A stretch of DNA of 64,000 nucleotides from NCBI GenBank assembly GCA_016870355.1, contig VGBR01000008.1:56427-120426 (forward strand), in the 5' to 3' direction. Below, one piece after another: positions 39,745 to 47,974 of the stretch (position 1 is its first letter; every line of letters starts with the position of its first letter). The translations under genes and the position numbers were made by a program. The DNA is from Actinomycetota bacterium (GTDB lineage: Bacteria > Actinomycetota > Acidimicrobiia > IMCC26256 > PALSA-555). The notes below the pieces were generated by a model. That model was not told where the DNA came from and ran no database searches. It worked only from the letters and a program-made list of their open reading frames with translations.

Positions 39745-40863
39745 ATGTCCGAGCCAGGCACGAGCGACGCGGCGCTGATGGAGCGAGCCCTCTCGGTGGC
39801 CGAGCGCGGCCGGCGGACCGCGCCACCCAACCCCTGGGTTGGATGCGTCCTCGTGAAGCACGGGGTGATCGTCGGCGAGGGCTTCCATGTTCGCCCCGGA
39901 GAGGCGCACGCCGAGGTCGCCGCACTGCAAGAAGCTGGTGATCGCGCTCGCGGCGCGACCGCGTACGTGACCCTCGAGCCGTGCGCGCACACCCACAGGA
40001 CGGGACCGTGCGCGGATGCGCTGATCGAAGCAGGCATCAGCCGGGTCGTGGCGGCGGTGGAGGATCCTGACCCGCACGTGCGCGGCAGTGGCTTTGCGCG
40101 CCTGCGCGACGCCGGCGTCGACGTGACCGTGGGCGTCGGGAGCGAAGAGGTGACCGATTCGCTCGCTCCGTACCTCCACCATCGGCGCACGGGTCGCGCG
40201 TACTGCCTCGCCAAGGTTGCGATGACGCTCGACGGCCGCATCTCCGCGTCGGCCGACGCGCCAACACCGATCACTGGCGACGCCAGTCGTGCCGACGCGC
40301 ACCGGCTTCGCGCCGAGTCGCAAGCGATCGTCATCGGCTCAGGGACTGCCTTGGCCGATCGTCCAGCACTGACCGTGCGCGGTGTGGACAACGAGCTCAC
40401 GCCTCCTGTGCGGGTGCTGCTCGATGCACGGGCGCGCGTTCCGGCCGAAGGTCCGCTCTTCGACACGGACCTCGCGCCCACCTTGGTGCTGACGCGTGAC
40501 GGGGCTGTGGGAGGGAACGCCGCCGATGCATGGCGAACCGCCGGCGCGAAGGTCGAGGGCATCGCCTCGTCAACCGCGGGCGAAGGTCTCGACCTCGAAG
40601 CCGTGCTGAGCGAGCTCGGCGCACACGGCGTGCTCCAAGCGATGTTCGAGGGGGGCGGACGGATCCATGGTGCGCTCCTCGCAGCCGATCTGGTCGACCG
40701 GTTGGTCGTGTACGTCGCCCCCTTCTTCTTGGGCAGCGGCGCCGTGCCCGCATTCGCATCGGCCGGACCGGCCACCGTCGACACGAAGCTCGAGCTGGTG
40801 TCCGCCACCGAGCTCGGTGACGACGTGCGGCTCGACTACCGACGCTCGGTCGAGGCGGCCTGA
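39745..40863 (+). CDS. ribD: Bifunctional riboflavin deaminase/reductase RibD
   Basis: The protein has 372 residues and catalyses the second and third steps after GTP ring opening. The N-terminal deaminase (1-150) has zinc motifs HAEVAAL and PCAHTHRTGPCADALI, with PNPWVGCVLV before them. The C-terminal reductase (about 155-372) has KVAMTLDGRISA, ITGDASRADAHRLRAESQAIVIGSGT and FEGGGRIHGALL. The ATG at 39745 follows AGAAGGA. Its TGA overlaps the ribE ATG (TGATG). An FMN riboswitch controls it. Confidence 0.96.
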   Translation: MSEPGTSDAALMERALSVAERGRRTAPPNPWVGCVLVKHGVIVGEGFHVRPGEAHAEVAALQEAGDRARGATAYVTLEPCAHTHRTGPCADALIEAGISRVVAAVEDPDPHVRGSGFARLRDAGVDVTVGVGSEEVTDSLAPYLHHRRTGRAYCLAKVAMTLDGRISASADAPTPITGDASRADAHRLRAESQAIVIGSGTALADRPALTVRGVDNELTPPVRVLLDARARVPAEGPLFDTDLAPTLVLTRDGAVGGNAADAWRTAGAKVEGIASSTAGEGLDLEAVLSELGAHGVLQAMFEGGGRIHGALLAADLVDRLVVYVAPFFLGSGAVPAFASAGPATVDTKLELVSATELGDDVRLDYRRSVEAA

Positions 40864-41489
40864 TGTTCACGGGCATCGTCGAGGAGCTCGGCTCGGTCCG
40901 TTCGATGACCGTCAACGGCTCGAGCGCGCGGCTGGAGATCGAATGCAAGACCGTGATCGAAGACGCGCGCATTGGGGACTCGATCTCGGTGAACGGCTGC
41001 TGTCTCACCGTCGTCGACCTTGATGCCGGTTCGTGGGCGGCTGATGTGCACCCGGAGACGCTCGACCGCACGAACCTCGGCGGCGTGCAGCCGGGCGATC
41101 CGGTCAACCTGGAGCGACCGGTGCGCCTCGAGGACCGGCTCGGTGGTCACCTCGTCCAGGGCCATGTCGACGCGGTGGGCAGCGTCACGGCTCGCGACAT
41201 GGATCCCGACGGATCGACCGTGATGACGATCGCAGCGCCGTCTGCGATCACGCGGTACGTCGTCGAGAAGGGATCGATCACGGTCGACGGTGTGAGCCTG
41301 ACGGTCGCACGTGTCGATGACGGCGGGTTCGCGGTCGCGCTCATCCCGCACACGCTCGCCGTCACGACTCTCGGGTCGCGCGAACTGGGGGAGAGCGTGA
41401 ACCTCGAAGTCGATGTGGTGGCGAAGTACGTGGAACGACTGATGAACGGGCACATCCGGCCCGATTCCGAAAGACTGGGGAACTCATGA
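40863..41489 (+). CDS. ribE: Riboflavin synthase alpha subunit
   Basis: The enzyme has 208 residues and dismutates two lumazine molecules into riboflavin and the pyrimidine precursor. It consists of two similar barrels, starting MFTGIVEELGSV and, at about residue 97, GHLVQGHVDAVGSV. Each half has the SISVNGCCLTVV or ITVDGVSLTV segment. Its stop overlaps the ribBA ATG (ATGA). The symbol ribC is used for the same enzyme in some genomes. Confidence 0.96.
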   Translation: MFTGIVEELGSVRSMTVNGSSARLEIECKTVIEDARIGDSISVNGCCLTVVDLDAGSWAADVHPETLDRTNLGGVQPGDPVNLERPVRLEDRLGGHLVQGHVDAVGSVTARDMDPDGSTVMTIAAPSAITRYVVEKGSITVDGVSLTVARVDDGGFAVALIPHTLAVTTLGSRELGESVNLEVDVVAKYVERLMNGHIRPDSERLGNS

Positions 41490-42706
41490 GCTTCACGCAG
41501 ATCGAGAATGCGATCGACGCGATCGGTCGCGGCGAGATGGTCATCGTCGTCGACGACGCCGACCGTGAGAACGAGGGTGACCTCATCCTCGCGGCTGAGC
41601 GCATCACGCCCGAGGCGATGGGCTTCATGATCCGGCACACGAGCGGCGTGATCTGCATGCCACTCGAAGGGGAGCGGCTCGACGAGCTCCAGCTGCCGCT
41701 CATGGTGGCGAACAACACCGAGGTGCAGCGCACCGCGTTCACGGTGTCGGTCGACGCTCGCAACGGGACGACGACGGGCATCTCTGCCGCCGATCGCGCC
41801 GCAACAGTCAAGTCACTGCTCGACCCAGCGACTCGCCCCGAAGACCTCGCTCGACCGGGTCACATCTTCCCGCTGCGCTACCGCGAGGGTGGCGTGCTCA
41901 AGCGCGCCGGTCACACCGAAGCGGCGGTCGACCTCGCCCGGCTCGCCGGTTGCTATCCGGCCGGCGTGCTGGCTGAGGTCACCAACGACGACGGCACGAT
42001 GGCGCGGCTCCCGCAGCTCGAGGCGTTCGCGGCAAAGCACGGCATCCAGCTGATCTCGATCGCCGACCTCATCCGCTACCGGCGCCACCGCGAGAAGCTC
42101 GTGCGCCGGGTGTCTGAGGCCCGCATCCCGACCCGGCACGGTGACTTCACCGGCTACGTGTTCCACAGCCTGTTGGACGGCGTCGAGCACCTGGCCTTCG
42201 TGCGGGGCGAGGTGGCCGGTGAGCAGAACGTTCTTGTTCGCGTGCACTCGGAGTGCCTCACCGGCGATGTGTTCGGATCGATGCGGTGCGACTGTGGCGT
42301 GCAGCTCGACCTCGCGCTCGAACGCGTCGCGCAGGAAGAGCAGGGCGCCGTTGTCTACCTGCGCGGGCACGAAGGTCGCGGCATCGGTCTCGGTCACAAG
42401 ATCCGCGCCTACAGCCTTCAGGACGAAGGCCGCGACACGGTGGAAGCGAACGTCGAGCTCGGCTTCGCGCCGGACTCCCGCGAGTACGGCATCGGGTCGC
42501 AGATCCTCGTCGACCTCGGCATCTCCACCATGCGGTTGATGACGAACAATCCCGCGAAGTACGGCGGGCTCGACGGCTACGGTCTTGAGATCGTTGAGCG
42601 CGTCCCGCTTCACGCTCTTCCCAATGACGAGAACATCGCGTACCTGCGCACCAAGCAGCAGAAGCTCGGTCACATGCTCGACCTGGGAAACCTCGGCGAG
42701 ATCTAG
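41486..42706 (+). CDS. ribBA: 3,4-dihydroxy-2-butanone 4-phosphate synthase / GTP cyclohydrolase II fusion
   Basis: The fusion has 406 residues. The RibB domain (1-200) has VIVVDDADRENEGDLILAAE, FMIRHTSGVICMPL and GHIFPLRYREGGVLKRAGHTEAAVDLARLAG, and makes the four-carbon unit from ribulose-5-P. The RibA domain (205-400) has the zinc Cys set HSECLTGDVFGSMRCDCG, RGHEGRGIGLGHKI and the catalytic region YGIGSQILVDLG, and opens GTP. Both start molecules of riboflavin thus come from one protein. It is coupled to ribE and ends directly before ribH. Confidence 0.97.
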   Translation: MSFTQIENAIDAIGRGEMVIVVDDADRENEGDLILAAERITPEAMGFMIRHTSGVICMPLEGERLDELQLPLMVANNTEVQRTAFTVSVDARNGTTTGISAADRAATVKSLLDPATRPEDLARPGHIFPLRYREGGVLKRAGHTEAAVDLARLAGCYPAGVLAEVTNDDGTMARLPQLEAFAAKHGIQLISIADLIRYRRHREKLVRRVSEARIPTRHGDFTGYVFHSLLDGVEHLAFVRGEVAGEQNVLVRVHSECLTGDVFGSMRCDCGVQLDLALERVAQEEQGAVVYLRGHEGRGIGLGHKIRAYSLQDEGRDTVEANVELGFAPDSREYGIGSQILVDLGISTMRLMTNNPAKYGGLDGYGLEIVERVPLHALPNDENIAYLRTKQQKLGHMLDLGNLGEI

Positions 42707-43198
42707 GTGAGCGAGTACGAGCGCGGCGACGTGCCGCTCGATGCGACGGGGATGAGAGTGGCGATCGTCGCGGGCCGGTTCAATGCCCACATCACCCGAC
42801 CGCTCGTCGAGGGAGCGACCGGCGCGCTCGCCGAGCTTGGTGCTCCGCCGGATACCCCCGTCCACTGGGTGCCTGGGGCGTTCGAGATCCCGCTCGTGGC
42901 GAAGCGCTTGGCCGCATCGGGACGGGTCGACGCGGTCATCTGCGTCGGAGCGGTCGTTCGGGGGGAGACGGCGCACTTCGAGTACGTGGCCGGGCCATGC
43001 GCGTCGGGCGTGGCGCAGGCCGGACTCGATACGGGAATCCCGGTCATCTTCGGTGTGCTCACGACTGACGACGATCAGCAGGCACTCGACCGGGCCGGCG
43101 GCCGAGCCGGGAACAAAGGCGACGAAGCCGCTCGCACGGCGGTCGAGATGGTCCAGCTGCTGCGCGCGATCGACAAGGATGACGCGTCGCGATGCTGA
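42707..43198 (+). CDS. ribH: 6,7-dimethyl-8-ribityllumazine synthase
   Basis: The subunit has 163 residues and forms lumazine cages. It contains VAIVAGRFNAHITRPLVEGA, WVPGAFEIPLVAKRLA, VICVGAVVRGETAHFEYVA with the active-site His, and FGVLTTDDDQQALDRAGG. Start is GTG immediately after the ribBA TAG. It overlaps hisG by 7 bases. The unusually acidic and basic C-tail (AIDKDDASRC) arises from the overlap. Confidence 0.96.
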   Translation: MSEYERGDVPLDATGMRVAIVAGRFNAHITRPLVEGATGALAELGAPPDTPVHWVPGAFEIPLVAKRLAASGRVDAVICVGAVVRGETAHFEYVAGPCASGVAQAGLDTGIPVIFGVLTTDDDQQALDRAGGRAGNKGDEAARTAVEMVQLLRAIDKDDASRC

Positions 43199-44067
43199 AC
43201 CTCGTCCTCCCGAAGGGCTCACTCGAGGAAGCCACGTTCCGCCTGTTCGAGGACGCCGATCTGCCGATCACGCGCGCGTCGGACGTCGACTACCGCGCCA
43301 CGATCGACGATCCGCGCGTCACCGCGGTCCGCATCCTCCGGCCACAGGAGATCCCCACCTACGTTGCGCAAGGGCTCTTCGATCTCGGGATCACCGGCCG
43401 TGACTGGATCGAGGAGACCAGCGCGGAGGTGGTGACGCTCAGCGAGCTTCACTACTCGAAGGCCACCGCGCGTCCGATCCAGGTGGTGCTGGCAGTCGCG
43501 GCCGACGCCCAGGCGCAGTCCGTCAGCGATCTCCCCAAGGGAGTGCGCGTCCACACCGAGTACCCGGAGCTCACGAAGCGCTACCTCTCCGGGCACGGCG
43601 TCGACGCCAACGTGTCGCTTTCATACGGCGCGACCGAGGCGAAGGTCCCTGACATCGCGGATGCAGTCGTCGAGATCACCGAGACTGGTCGCGCGTTGCG
43701 CGCTGCCGGATTGCGGGTGATCGAGACGATGCTCGTGTCGCACACCGAGCTCATCGCGAATCCGGCCGCACATGCCGATCCGAAGAAGCGCACCGCGATG
43801 GAAGAGCTCCAGACGCTGCTGTCCGGCGCGCTCGAAGCCCGTGGCCGCGTGCTCATCAAGCTGAACGTCGATCAAGCGCAGCTCGACGCGGTCATCGGAT
43901 TGCTTCCGGCGCTGAAGGCGCCGACGGTGTCACAGCTGTCCGGCGGCGAGGCCTACGCGGTCGAGACCGTCGTGGCCAAGAGCGAGATCAACATCCTCAT
44001 TCCCGCTCTCAAGCAGGCGGGCGCGACCGGCATCATCGAGCTCCCGCTGTCGAAGATCGTCCACTGA
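43192..44067 (+). CDS. hisG: ATP phosphoribosyltransferase, long form
   Basis: The enzyme has 291 residues and joins ATP and PRPP, the first step of histidine synthesis. It is the long form: catalytic domains (to about 210) have LVLPKGSLEEATFRLFEDADL, DLGITGRDWIEE and the PRPP loop region ADAVVEITETGRALRAAGL, and the C-terminal ACT-like regulatory domain (from GRVLIKLNVDQ) allows feedback inhibition by histidine. It lies at the end of the rib operon and starts inside ribH, so it may be co-expressed with riboflavin genes. No hisE or other his genes are seen nearby. Confidence 0.96.
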   Translation: MLNLVLPKGSLEEATFRLFEDADLPITRASDVDYRATIDDPRVTAVRILRPQEIPTYVAQGLFDLGITGRDWIEETSAEVVTLSELHYSKATARPIQVVLAVAADAQAQSVSDLPKGVRVHTEYPELTKRYLSGHGVDANVSLSYGATEAKVPDIADAVVEITETGRALRAAGLRVIETMLVSHTELIANPAAHADPKKRTAMEELQTLLSGALEARGRVLIKLNVDQAQLDAVIGLLPALKAPTVSQLSGGEAYAVETVVAKSEINILIPALKQAGATGIIELPLSKIVH

Positions 44068-44071
44068 CGCC

Positions 44072-44269
44072 ATGAACGGCAAGGTCGTGGAGTTCGACGA
44101 CCACACGGGGCTCGGCACGGTGGAAGACCAAGACGGTACGCGGTTGTCCTTCCACTGCACGGCCATTGCCGATGGCAGTCGGACGGTGAAGCGCAACGCG
44201 AAGGTCCGCTTCGAGATCGCGCCGGGGAACTGTGGCGTGTGGGAGGCGGCTGCGGTCGAGAAGGCCTGA
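44072..44269 (+). CDS. Small cold-shock-domain-like protein
   Basis: The protein has 65 residues and resembles a short OB-fold cold-shock domain: MNGKVVEFDDHTGLGTVEDQ, then LSFHCTAIADGSRTV and VRFEIAPGNCGVWEAAAV. The typical RNP motifs (KGFGFI, VFVHF) are replaced by TGLGTV and LSFHC. Proteins of this shape are known in actinobacteria beside hisG-like genes in my memory, but the function is not defined; RNA or ssDNA binding is likely. It starts 4 bases after hisG and ends 4 bases from the convergent GH15 gene. Confidence 0.75.
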   Translation: MNGKVVEFDDHTGLGTVEDQDGTRLSFHCTAIADGSRTVKRNAKVRFEIAPGNCGVWEAAAVEKA

Positions 44270-44273
44270 CCCG

Positions 44274-46067
44274 TCAGACCTTGGCCGCGCGCTGCTGCGC
44301 CGGGCCGGCCACTGCGCTGAGGTTGCACGCGCTGTTCACCAACGCCACGTGCGTCATCGCTTGAGGGAAGTTTCCAAGCAGTCGTTGCGCTGCCGGGTCG
44401 TACTCCTCGGAGATCAGACCGACGTCGTTGCACAGCCCGATGAGTCGTTCGAACATCGCGGTGGCCTCCTCGACGCGGCCCATCAACGCGAGGTTGTCGA
44501 CGAACCAGAAGGAGCAGGGGAGGAACACTCCCTCACCTGGAGGGAGACCGTCGACGCCCTCTGTGGTGTCGTAGCGCTGCACGAAGCCATCGCTCATGAG
44601 CTCGCGTTCGATCGCCTCGACTGTGCCGATGACTCTCGGGTCGGTGCACGGGAGGAAGCCCACGAGCGGGATCATCAACAGGCTCGCGTCCAAGGCTTGT
44701 GATCCGTAGGACTGCACGAACGTGTTCTTGTCGGGGTCGAAGCCGTGCTCGCAGACGTCCGCGTGCACCTGATCACGCAGCTTCTTCCAGCGATCGATGT
44801 CCCATCCGAGTCCGAACTCCTCGCATCCCTGCACGGCGCGGTCGAATGCGACCCACGACATCACGTTGGAATGGGTGAACTGTCGACGCGGACCGCGAAT
44901 CTCCCAGATGCCCTCGTCGGGCTCTTGCCAGTGGTCTTCGAGGAACTCGAGCACCGCGACGTACAGGGGCCAACCGCTCGGGTCGGGTGGCACGCCCATG
45001 CGGCGACTGGCAAAGAGGGAGTCTGCGACCTCGCCGTAGACATCGAGCTGGAACTGGAGCGTGGCGGCATTCCCGATTCGAACCGGTGCGGATGCCTCGT
45101 ATCCAGGCAACCACTCGAGCTCTTGCTCGGTGAGCCGCCGCTCTCCGGCCGGTCCGTACATGATCTGAAACTGGTCTGGTGTGCCGGCGACCGCGCGCAG
45201 CAGCCAGTCTCGCCAAGCTCGGGCTTCGTCGATGTAACCCAGGCTCATGAGCGAGAACAGCGAGAACGTGGCATCGCGCAACCAGCAGAAGCGGTAGTCC
45301 CAGTTGCGCACGCCGCCGATCCATTCGGGCAGTGACGTGGTAGGTGCGGCCACGATGCCGCCGGTGGGTGCATAGGTGAGCGCCTTGAGCGTGATCGCCG
45401 AGCGATTGACGAGCTCCGGCCACCCGCCCTTGTACCCGGACTTGTCCGACCACTGACGCCACCACGCGGTCGTCTCCGCGATCGACCGATGGGGATCGAC
45501 TGCTCGCGGCATCCGATGGTGCGACGGGTACCAGGTGAGAACGAATGGGAACGATTGGCCTTGATGGACGACGAAGTCGCCCCGATGGCGGAAGTTCTCA
45601 CCCGCGAGCTTCACCGGCGTGTGGAGTGCGACCGCGTCCGGACCGCCGATGAAGTGCAGAGCGCCATCCAGGTGCCGGAACCAGGGGATCGTGGCGCCGT
45701 AGTCGAACCGCACGATCAGCTCTGTGCGCATGGTGACGCGGCCCCGCACGCCCTGCACGACTCGGACCAGGTCGACGTGATCGTCGTGGATCGGCATGCA
45801 GTCCGTCACCCGGACGGTGCCGTCGGGCGTCTCGAAGTCAGTCTCCAGCACGAGGGTTCGGTCGCGGTACCGGCGTCGGGTGGCACGACCCCCAGCGGCA
45901 GGACCGATCCGCCACCGCCCGTGATCGTCGTCGCCCAGGAGCGACGCGAAGAAGGCCGGCGAGTCGAAGCGCGGGGCGCAGAGCCAATCCACGGACCCAT
46001 CGTCGGCGACGAGTGCCGCAGTCTGGGTGTCGCCGATGAGGGCGTACTGCTCGATCCGCGACGCCAC
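44274..46067 (-). CDS. Glycoside hydrolase family 15 protein, trehalase-type
   Basis: The protein has 597 residues. An N-terminal beta-sandwich domain begins with YALIGDTQTAALVADDGSVDWLC and PRFDSPAFFASLLG, the usual start of bacterial GH15 enzymes. The (alpha/alpha)6 barrel follows, with VRNWDYRFCWLRDATFSLFSL, the probable catalytic acid in the EPDEGIWEIRG segment and the probable base in LISEEYDP. Mycobacterial GH15 trehalases share these motifs, so trehalose hydrolysis is the best guess; glucoamylase-like action on other alpha-glucans is possible. There is no signal peptide, which favours a cytosolic enzyme. It is transcribed with the DUF1844 gene. Confidence 0.9.
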   Translation of the reverse strand: MASRIEQYALIGDTQTAALVADDGSVDWLCAPRFDSPAFFASLLGDDDHGRWRIGPAAGGRATRRRYRDRTLVLETDFETPDGTVRVTDCMPIHDDHVDLVRVVQGVRGRVTMRTELIVRFDYGATIPWFRHLDGALHFIGGPDAVALHTPVKLAGENFRHRGDFVVHQGQSFPFVLTWYPSHHRMPRAVDPHRSIAETTAWWRQWSDKSGYKGGWPELVNRSAITLKALTYAPTGGIVAAPTTSLPEWIGGVRNWDYRFCWLRDATFSLFSLMSLGYIDEARAWRDWLLRAVAGTPDQFQIMYGPAGERRLTEQELEWLPGYEASAPVRIGNAATLQFQLDVYGEVADSLFASRRMGVPPDPSGWPLYVAVLEFLEDHWQEPDEGIWEIRGPRRQFTHSNVMSWVAFDRAVQGCEEFGLGWDIDRWKKLRDQVHADVCEHGFDPDKNTFVQSYGSQALDASLLMIPLVGFLPCTDPRVIGTVEAIERELMSDGFVQRYDTTEGVDGLPPGEGVFLPCSFWFVDNLALMGRVEEATAMFERLIGLCNDVGLISEEYDPAAQRLLGNFPQAMTHVALVNSACNLSAVAGPAQQRAAKV

Positions 46068-46078
46068 GGGAACCTGAC

Positions 46079-46528
46079 TCAGTCGGCCGAAGTGCCGCCG
46101 CCGCGTTCGCGCACCTGCACGTACGCGAGCCGCAGCTGCGAGAGCGCCTCACGCAGTGGTTCGGCGTTCGCACCGAGCCGATCACCGAGACCGTCGACGA
46201 TGCCGCCCATCGCGTCGATCGCGATCGCGGCTTGGTCGAGGTCGGGTTCGGTGCCGGCATCGGGTGTGAGATGCAGGACCGCGAGCTGCCACAGACCGAG
46301 CGCGTGGTTGGCCACGATGTCGATGACCGGCGTTGTCATGAGCTCGGCGCGCACGCGCTGCATCTCCGCGGCGAGTGCCGCTTCCTCTTCGGTCGACGGT
46401 GCATCAGGTGGGATCGATGGCACGTCGGATGCATCTTCCGGCGACGGCACGTGCTCGCCCGAGGGTGTCCACAGCCCGCTCACGCTGGTAGTCTCGCACT
46501 GACGATCATGCGTGGTCGTCGTTGACAT
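46079..46528 (-). CDS. DUF1844 family protein
   Basis: The protein has up to 149 residues. The first 45 are a Pro/Ser/Glu-rich disordered segment. The conserved part follows: MTTPVIDIVANHALGLWQLAVLHL, DLDQAAIAIDAMGGIVDGLGDRLG and LREALSQLRLAYVQV, typical of DUF1844. An alternative start is GTG at 46483 (SGLWTPSGEHV). The function is unknown. In actinobacteria it commonly faces infC, as here, where the two start regions abut. It lies 11 bases upstream of the GH15 gene on the same strand. Confidence 0.87.
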   Translation of the reverse strand: MSTTTTHDRQCETTSVSGLWTPSGEHVPSPEDASDVPSIPPDAPSTEEEAALAAEMQRVRAELMTTPVIDIVANHALGLWQLAVLHLTPDAGTEPDLDQAAIAIDAMGGIVDGLGDRLGANAEPLREALSQLRLAYVQVRERGGGTSAD

Positions 46529-46709
46529 CGCTCCACCGATACGAGAAGCGGGTTGCCCATGGCGACCCCACCCGGCCGGGAAGCCCGAGCCAGGTCCGAG
46601 GTTGGCTGCCCCCGGCTACGGGGATGCTGATGGCGGATGCTTCTCGCATCCGCCATCTTTCGCGTCGGAGACCGTCTCCGGCGCTGGTACGACCCGACGA
46701 GGTGATCAC
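46529..46709 (+). promoter_or_regulatory. infC leader region with attenuator-like hairpin
   Basis: This stretch carries no convincing gene. GATGGCGGATGC (46629-46640) and GCATCCGCCATC (46646-46657) form a perfect 12-base stem with loop TTCTC, followed by TTT. That resembles a transcription attenuator about 55 bases before the infC start. GC-rich segments before it (46570-46625) could form competing helices. L20- or IF3-dependent control of infC-rpmI-rplT is known in other bacteria, and such control here is an inference. GAGGTGATC (46699-46707) is a nine-base match to the 16S 3' end. Confidence 0.6.
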
Positions 46710-47378
46710 ATAGCCACAGACGAGACCCGGACCAACGATCGCATCCGTGCCCGCGAGGTGCTGCTCATCGCCGAAGACGGCGAGCAGCTCGGAGTGACCC
46801 CACTCCCCGAAGCGCTGACGATCGCTCGAGAACGGGAGCTCGACCTCGTCGAGGTCGCGCCCAACGCCAACCCCCCGGTCTGCCGGATCATGGACTTCAA
46901 GCGCCATGAGTACGAAGAGCAGCAGCGGCGGAAGGAATCACGGCGCAAGTCGACCCAAGTGGTCATCAAGGAGATGAAGTTCCGCCCCAAGATCGACATC
47001 CACGACTACACGACCAAGATGCGCCACGTGGAGCGGTTCTTGGGCGAAGGCAACAAGGTGAAGCTCACGATCATGTTCCGAGGACGAGAGATGGCTCACC
47101 CCGAGCTCGGGCTCCGCATCCTGGAGCGCATCGCCGACGAGGTGAGCGGGATCGCGATCGTCGAGTCAGCGCCGCGCCAGGACGGTCGCAACATGACGAT
47201 GGTGCTGCACCCAACCGCCAAGGGTGGTCGCAAGCCGAAGGGCGGATCGACGGGTGGCGGCAAGTCAGCACCGCCGACCGCCGATCGCGGTGCACTCACT
47301 GAAGCAGCGGCGGACGCCTCCCCCGAGCCGGTCGCCGCAACCACAGAAGTCGCCTCTTCAGAAGAGGGAGCAGCCTGA
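46710..47378 (+). CDS. infC: Translation initiation factor IF-3 with probable AUA start
   Basis: The protein has 222 residues if it starts at ATA 46710. The N-domain has TRTNDRIRAREVLLIAEDGEQLG, the linker contains ELDLVEVAPNANPPVCRIMDFKRHEYE, and the C-domain has KEMKFRPKIDIHDYTTKMRHVERFL. A low-complexity tail of about 55 residues follows. No ATG, GTG or TTG lies in frame near the conserved start. The strong Shine-Dalgarno GAGGTGATC ends 2 bases before ATA, with its GAGG core 7 bases away. Non-AUG starts are a known autoregulation device of infC (AUU in E. coli), because IF-3 rejects them. IF-3 contacts the 790 loop of 16S rRNA. Confidence 0.9.
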   Translation: MATDETRTNDRIRAREVLLIAEDGEQLGVTPLPEALTIARERELDLVEVAPNANPPVCRIMDFKRHEYEEQQRRKESRRKSTQVVIKEMKFRPKIDIHDYTTKMRHVERFLGEGNKVKLTIMFRGREMAHPELGLRILERIADEVSGIAIVESAPRQDGRNMTMVLHPTAKGGRKPKGGSTGGGKSAPPTADRGALTEAAADASPEPVAATTEVASSEEGAA

Positions 47379-47575
47379 TGCCCAAGCAGAAGACCCACCG
47401 CGGCGCCGCCAAGCGCTTTCGCATCACCGCGCGCGGCAAGGTCATGCGCCGTAAGGCGTTCCGGTCGCACTTGCTCGAGACGAAGTCGAGCCGTCGCACA
47501 CGGCGACTGGGACGCCCTGCGCAGGTCACCGGCGGCGACCAGAAGCACGTCGAGCGACTCCTCGGACGCAGGTAG
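47378..47575 (+). CDS. rpmI: 50S ribosomal protein L35
   Basis: The protein has 65 residues and is strongly basic. PKQKTHRGAAKRFRITARGKVMRRKAFRSHLLETKSS is the L35 signature. Its ATG overlaps the infC stop (TGATG). infC-rpmI-rplT is the standard ribosomal operon. Confidence 0.97.
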   Translation: MPKQKTHRGAAKRFRITARGKVMRRKAFRSHLLETKSSRRTRRLGRPAQVTGGDQKHVERLLGRR

Positions 47576-47611
47576 CGCCCGAGTCCGGATGCAACTGAGG
47601 GAGCAACGGTC

Positions 47612-47974
47612 ATGGCACGCGGCAAGCGTTCCGTCCACAGCAAGAAGCGGCGTCGCGCGGTTCTCGAGGCAGCTGAGGGTTACTCGTCCTCACGGAGCCG
47701 GCACCTGCGCAAGGCGAACGAGCAGGTCATGCACTCGGGCAACTATGCCTTTCGTGACCGCCGTGCTCGCAAGGGGACGTTCCGCAAGCTCTGGATCGTG
47801 CGCATCAACGCCGCGTGCCGGGAACACGATATCTCGTACTCGAGGTTCGTCGCGGGCCTGAAGGCCGCGGAGATCGACGTCGACCGAAAGATCCTCGCCG
47901 ACCTCGCGGTTCGCGACGCCGACGCGTTCGGGGCGCTGGTTGCCGCGGCACGCCAAGCCCTCGAGGCCGCTTGA
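47612..47974 (+). CDS. rplT: 50S ribosomal protein L20
   Basis: The protein has 120 residues. It contains [42 protein letters not shown] and the C-terminal RNA-binding part [43 protein letters not shown]20 binds 23S rRNA early in assembly and in several bacteria represses its own operon. A GAGGGAGC ribosome site precedes the ATG. The stop overlaps a TTG start of the next gene. Confidence 0.97.
   Translation: MARGKRSVHSKKRRRAVLEAAEGYSSSRSRHLRKANEQVMHSGNYAFRDRRARKGTFRKLWIVRINAACREHDISYSRFVAGLKAAEIDVDRKILADLAVRDADAFGALVAAARQALEAA

Noticed and set aside
46512..46709. N-terminal extension of IF-3 back to 46512
   Set aside because: The extra residues are not IF-3-like, and the stretch contains a 12-base attenuator-like stem and the Shine-Dalgarno of the ATA start, so it reads as a leader.
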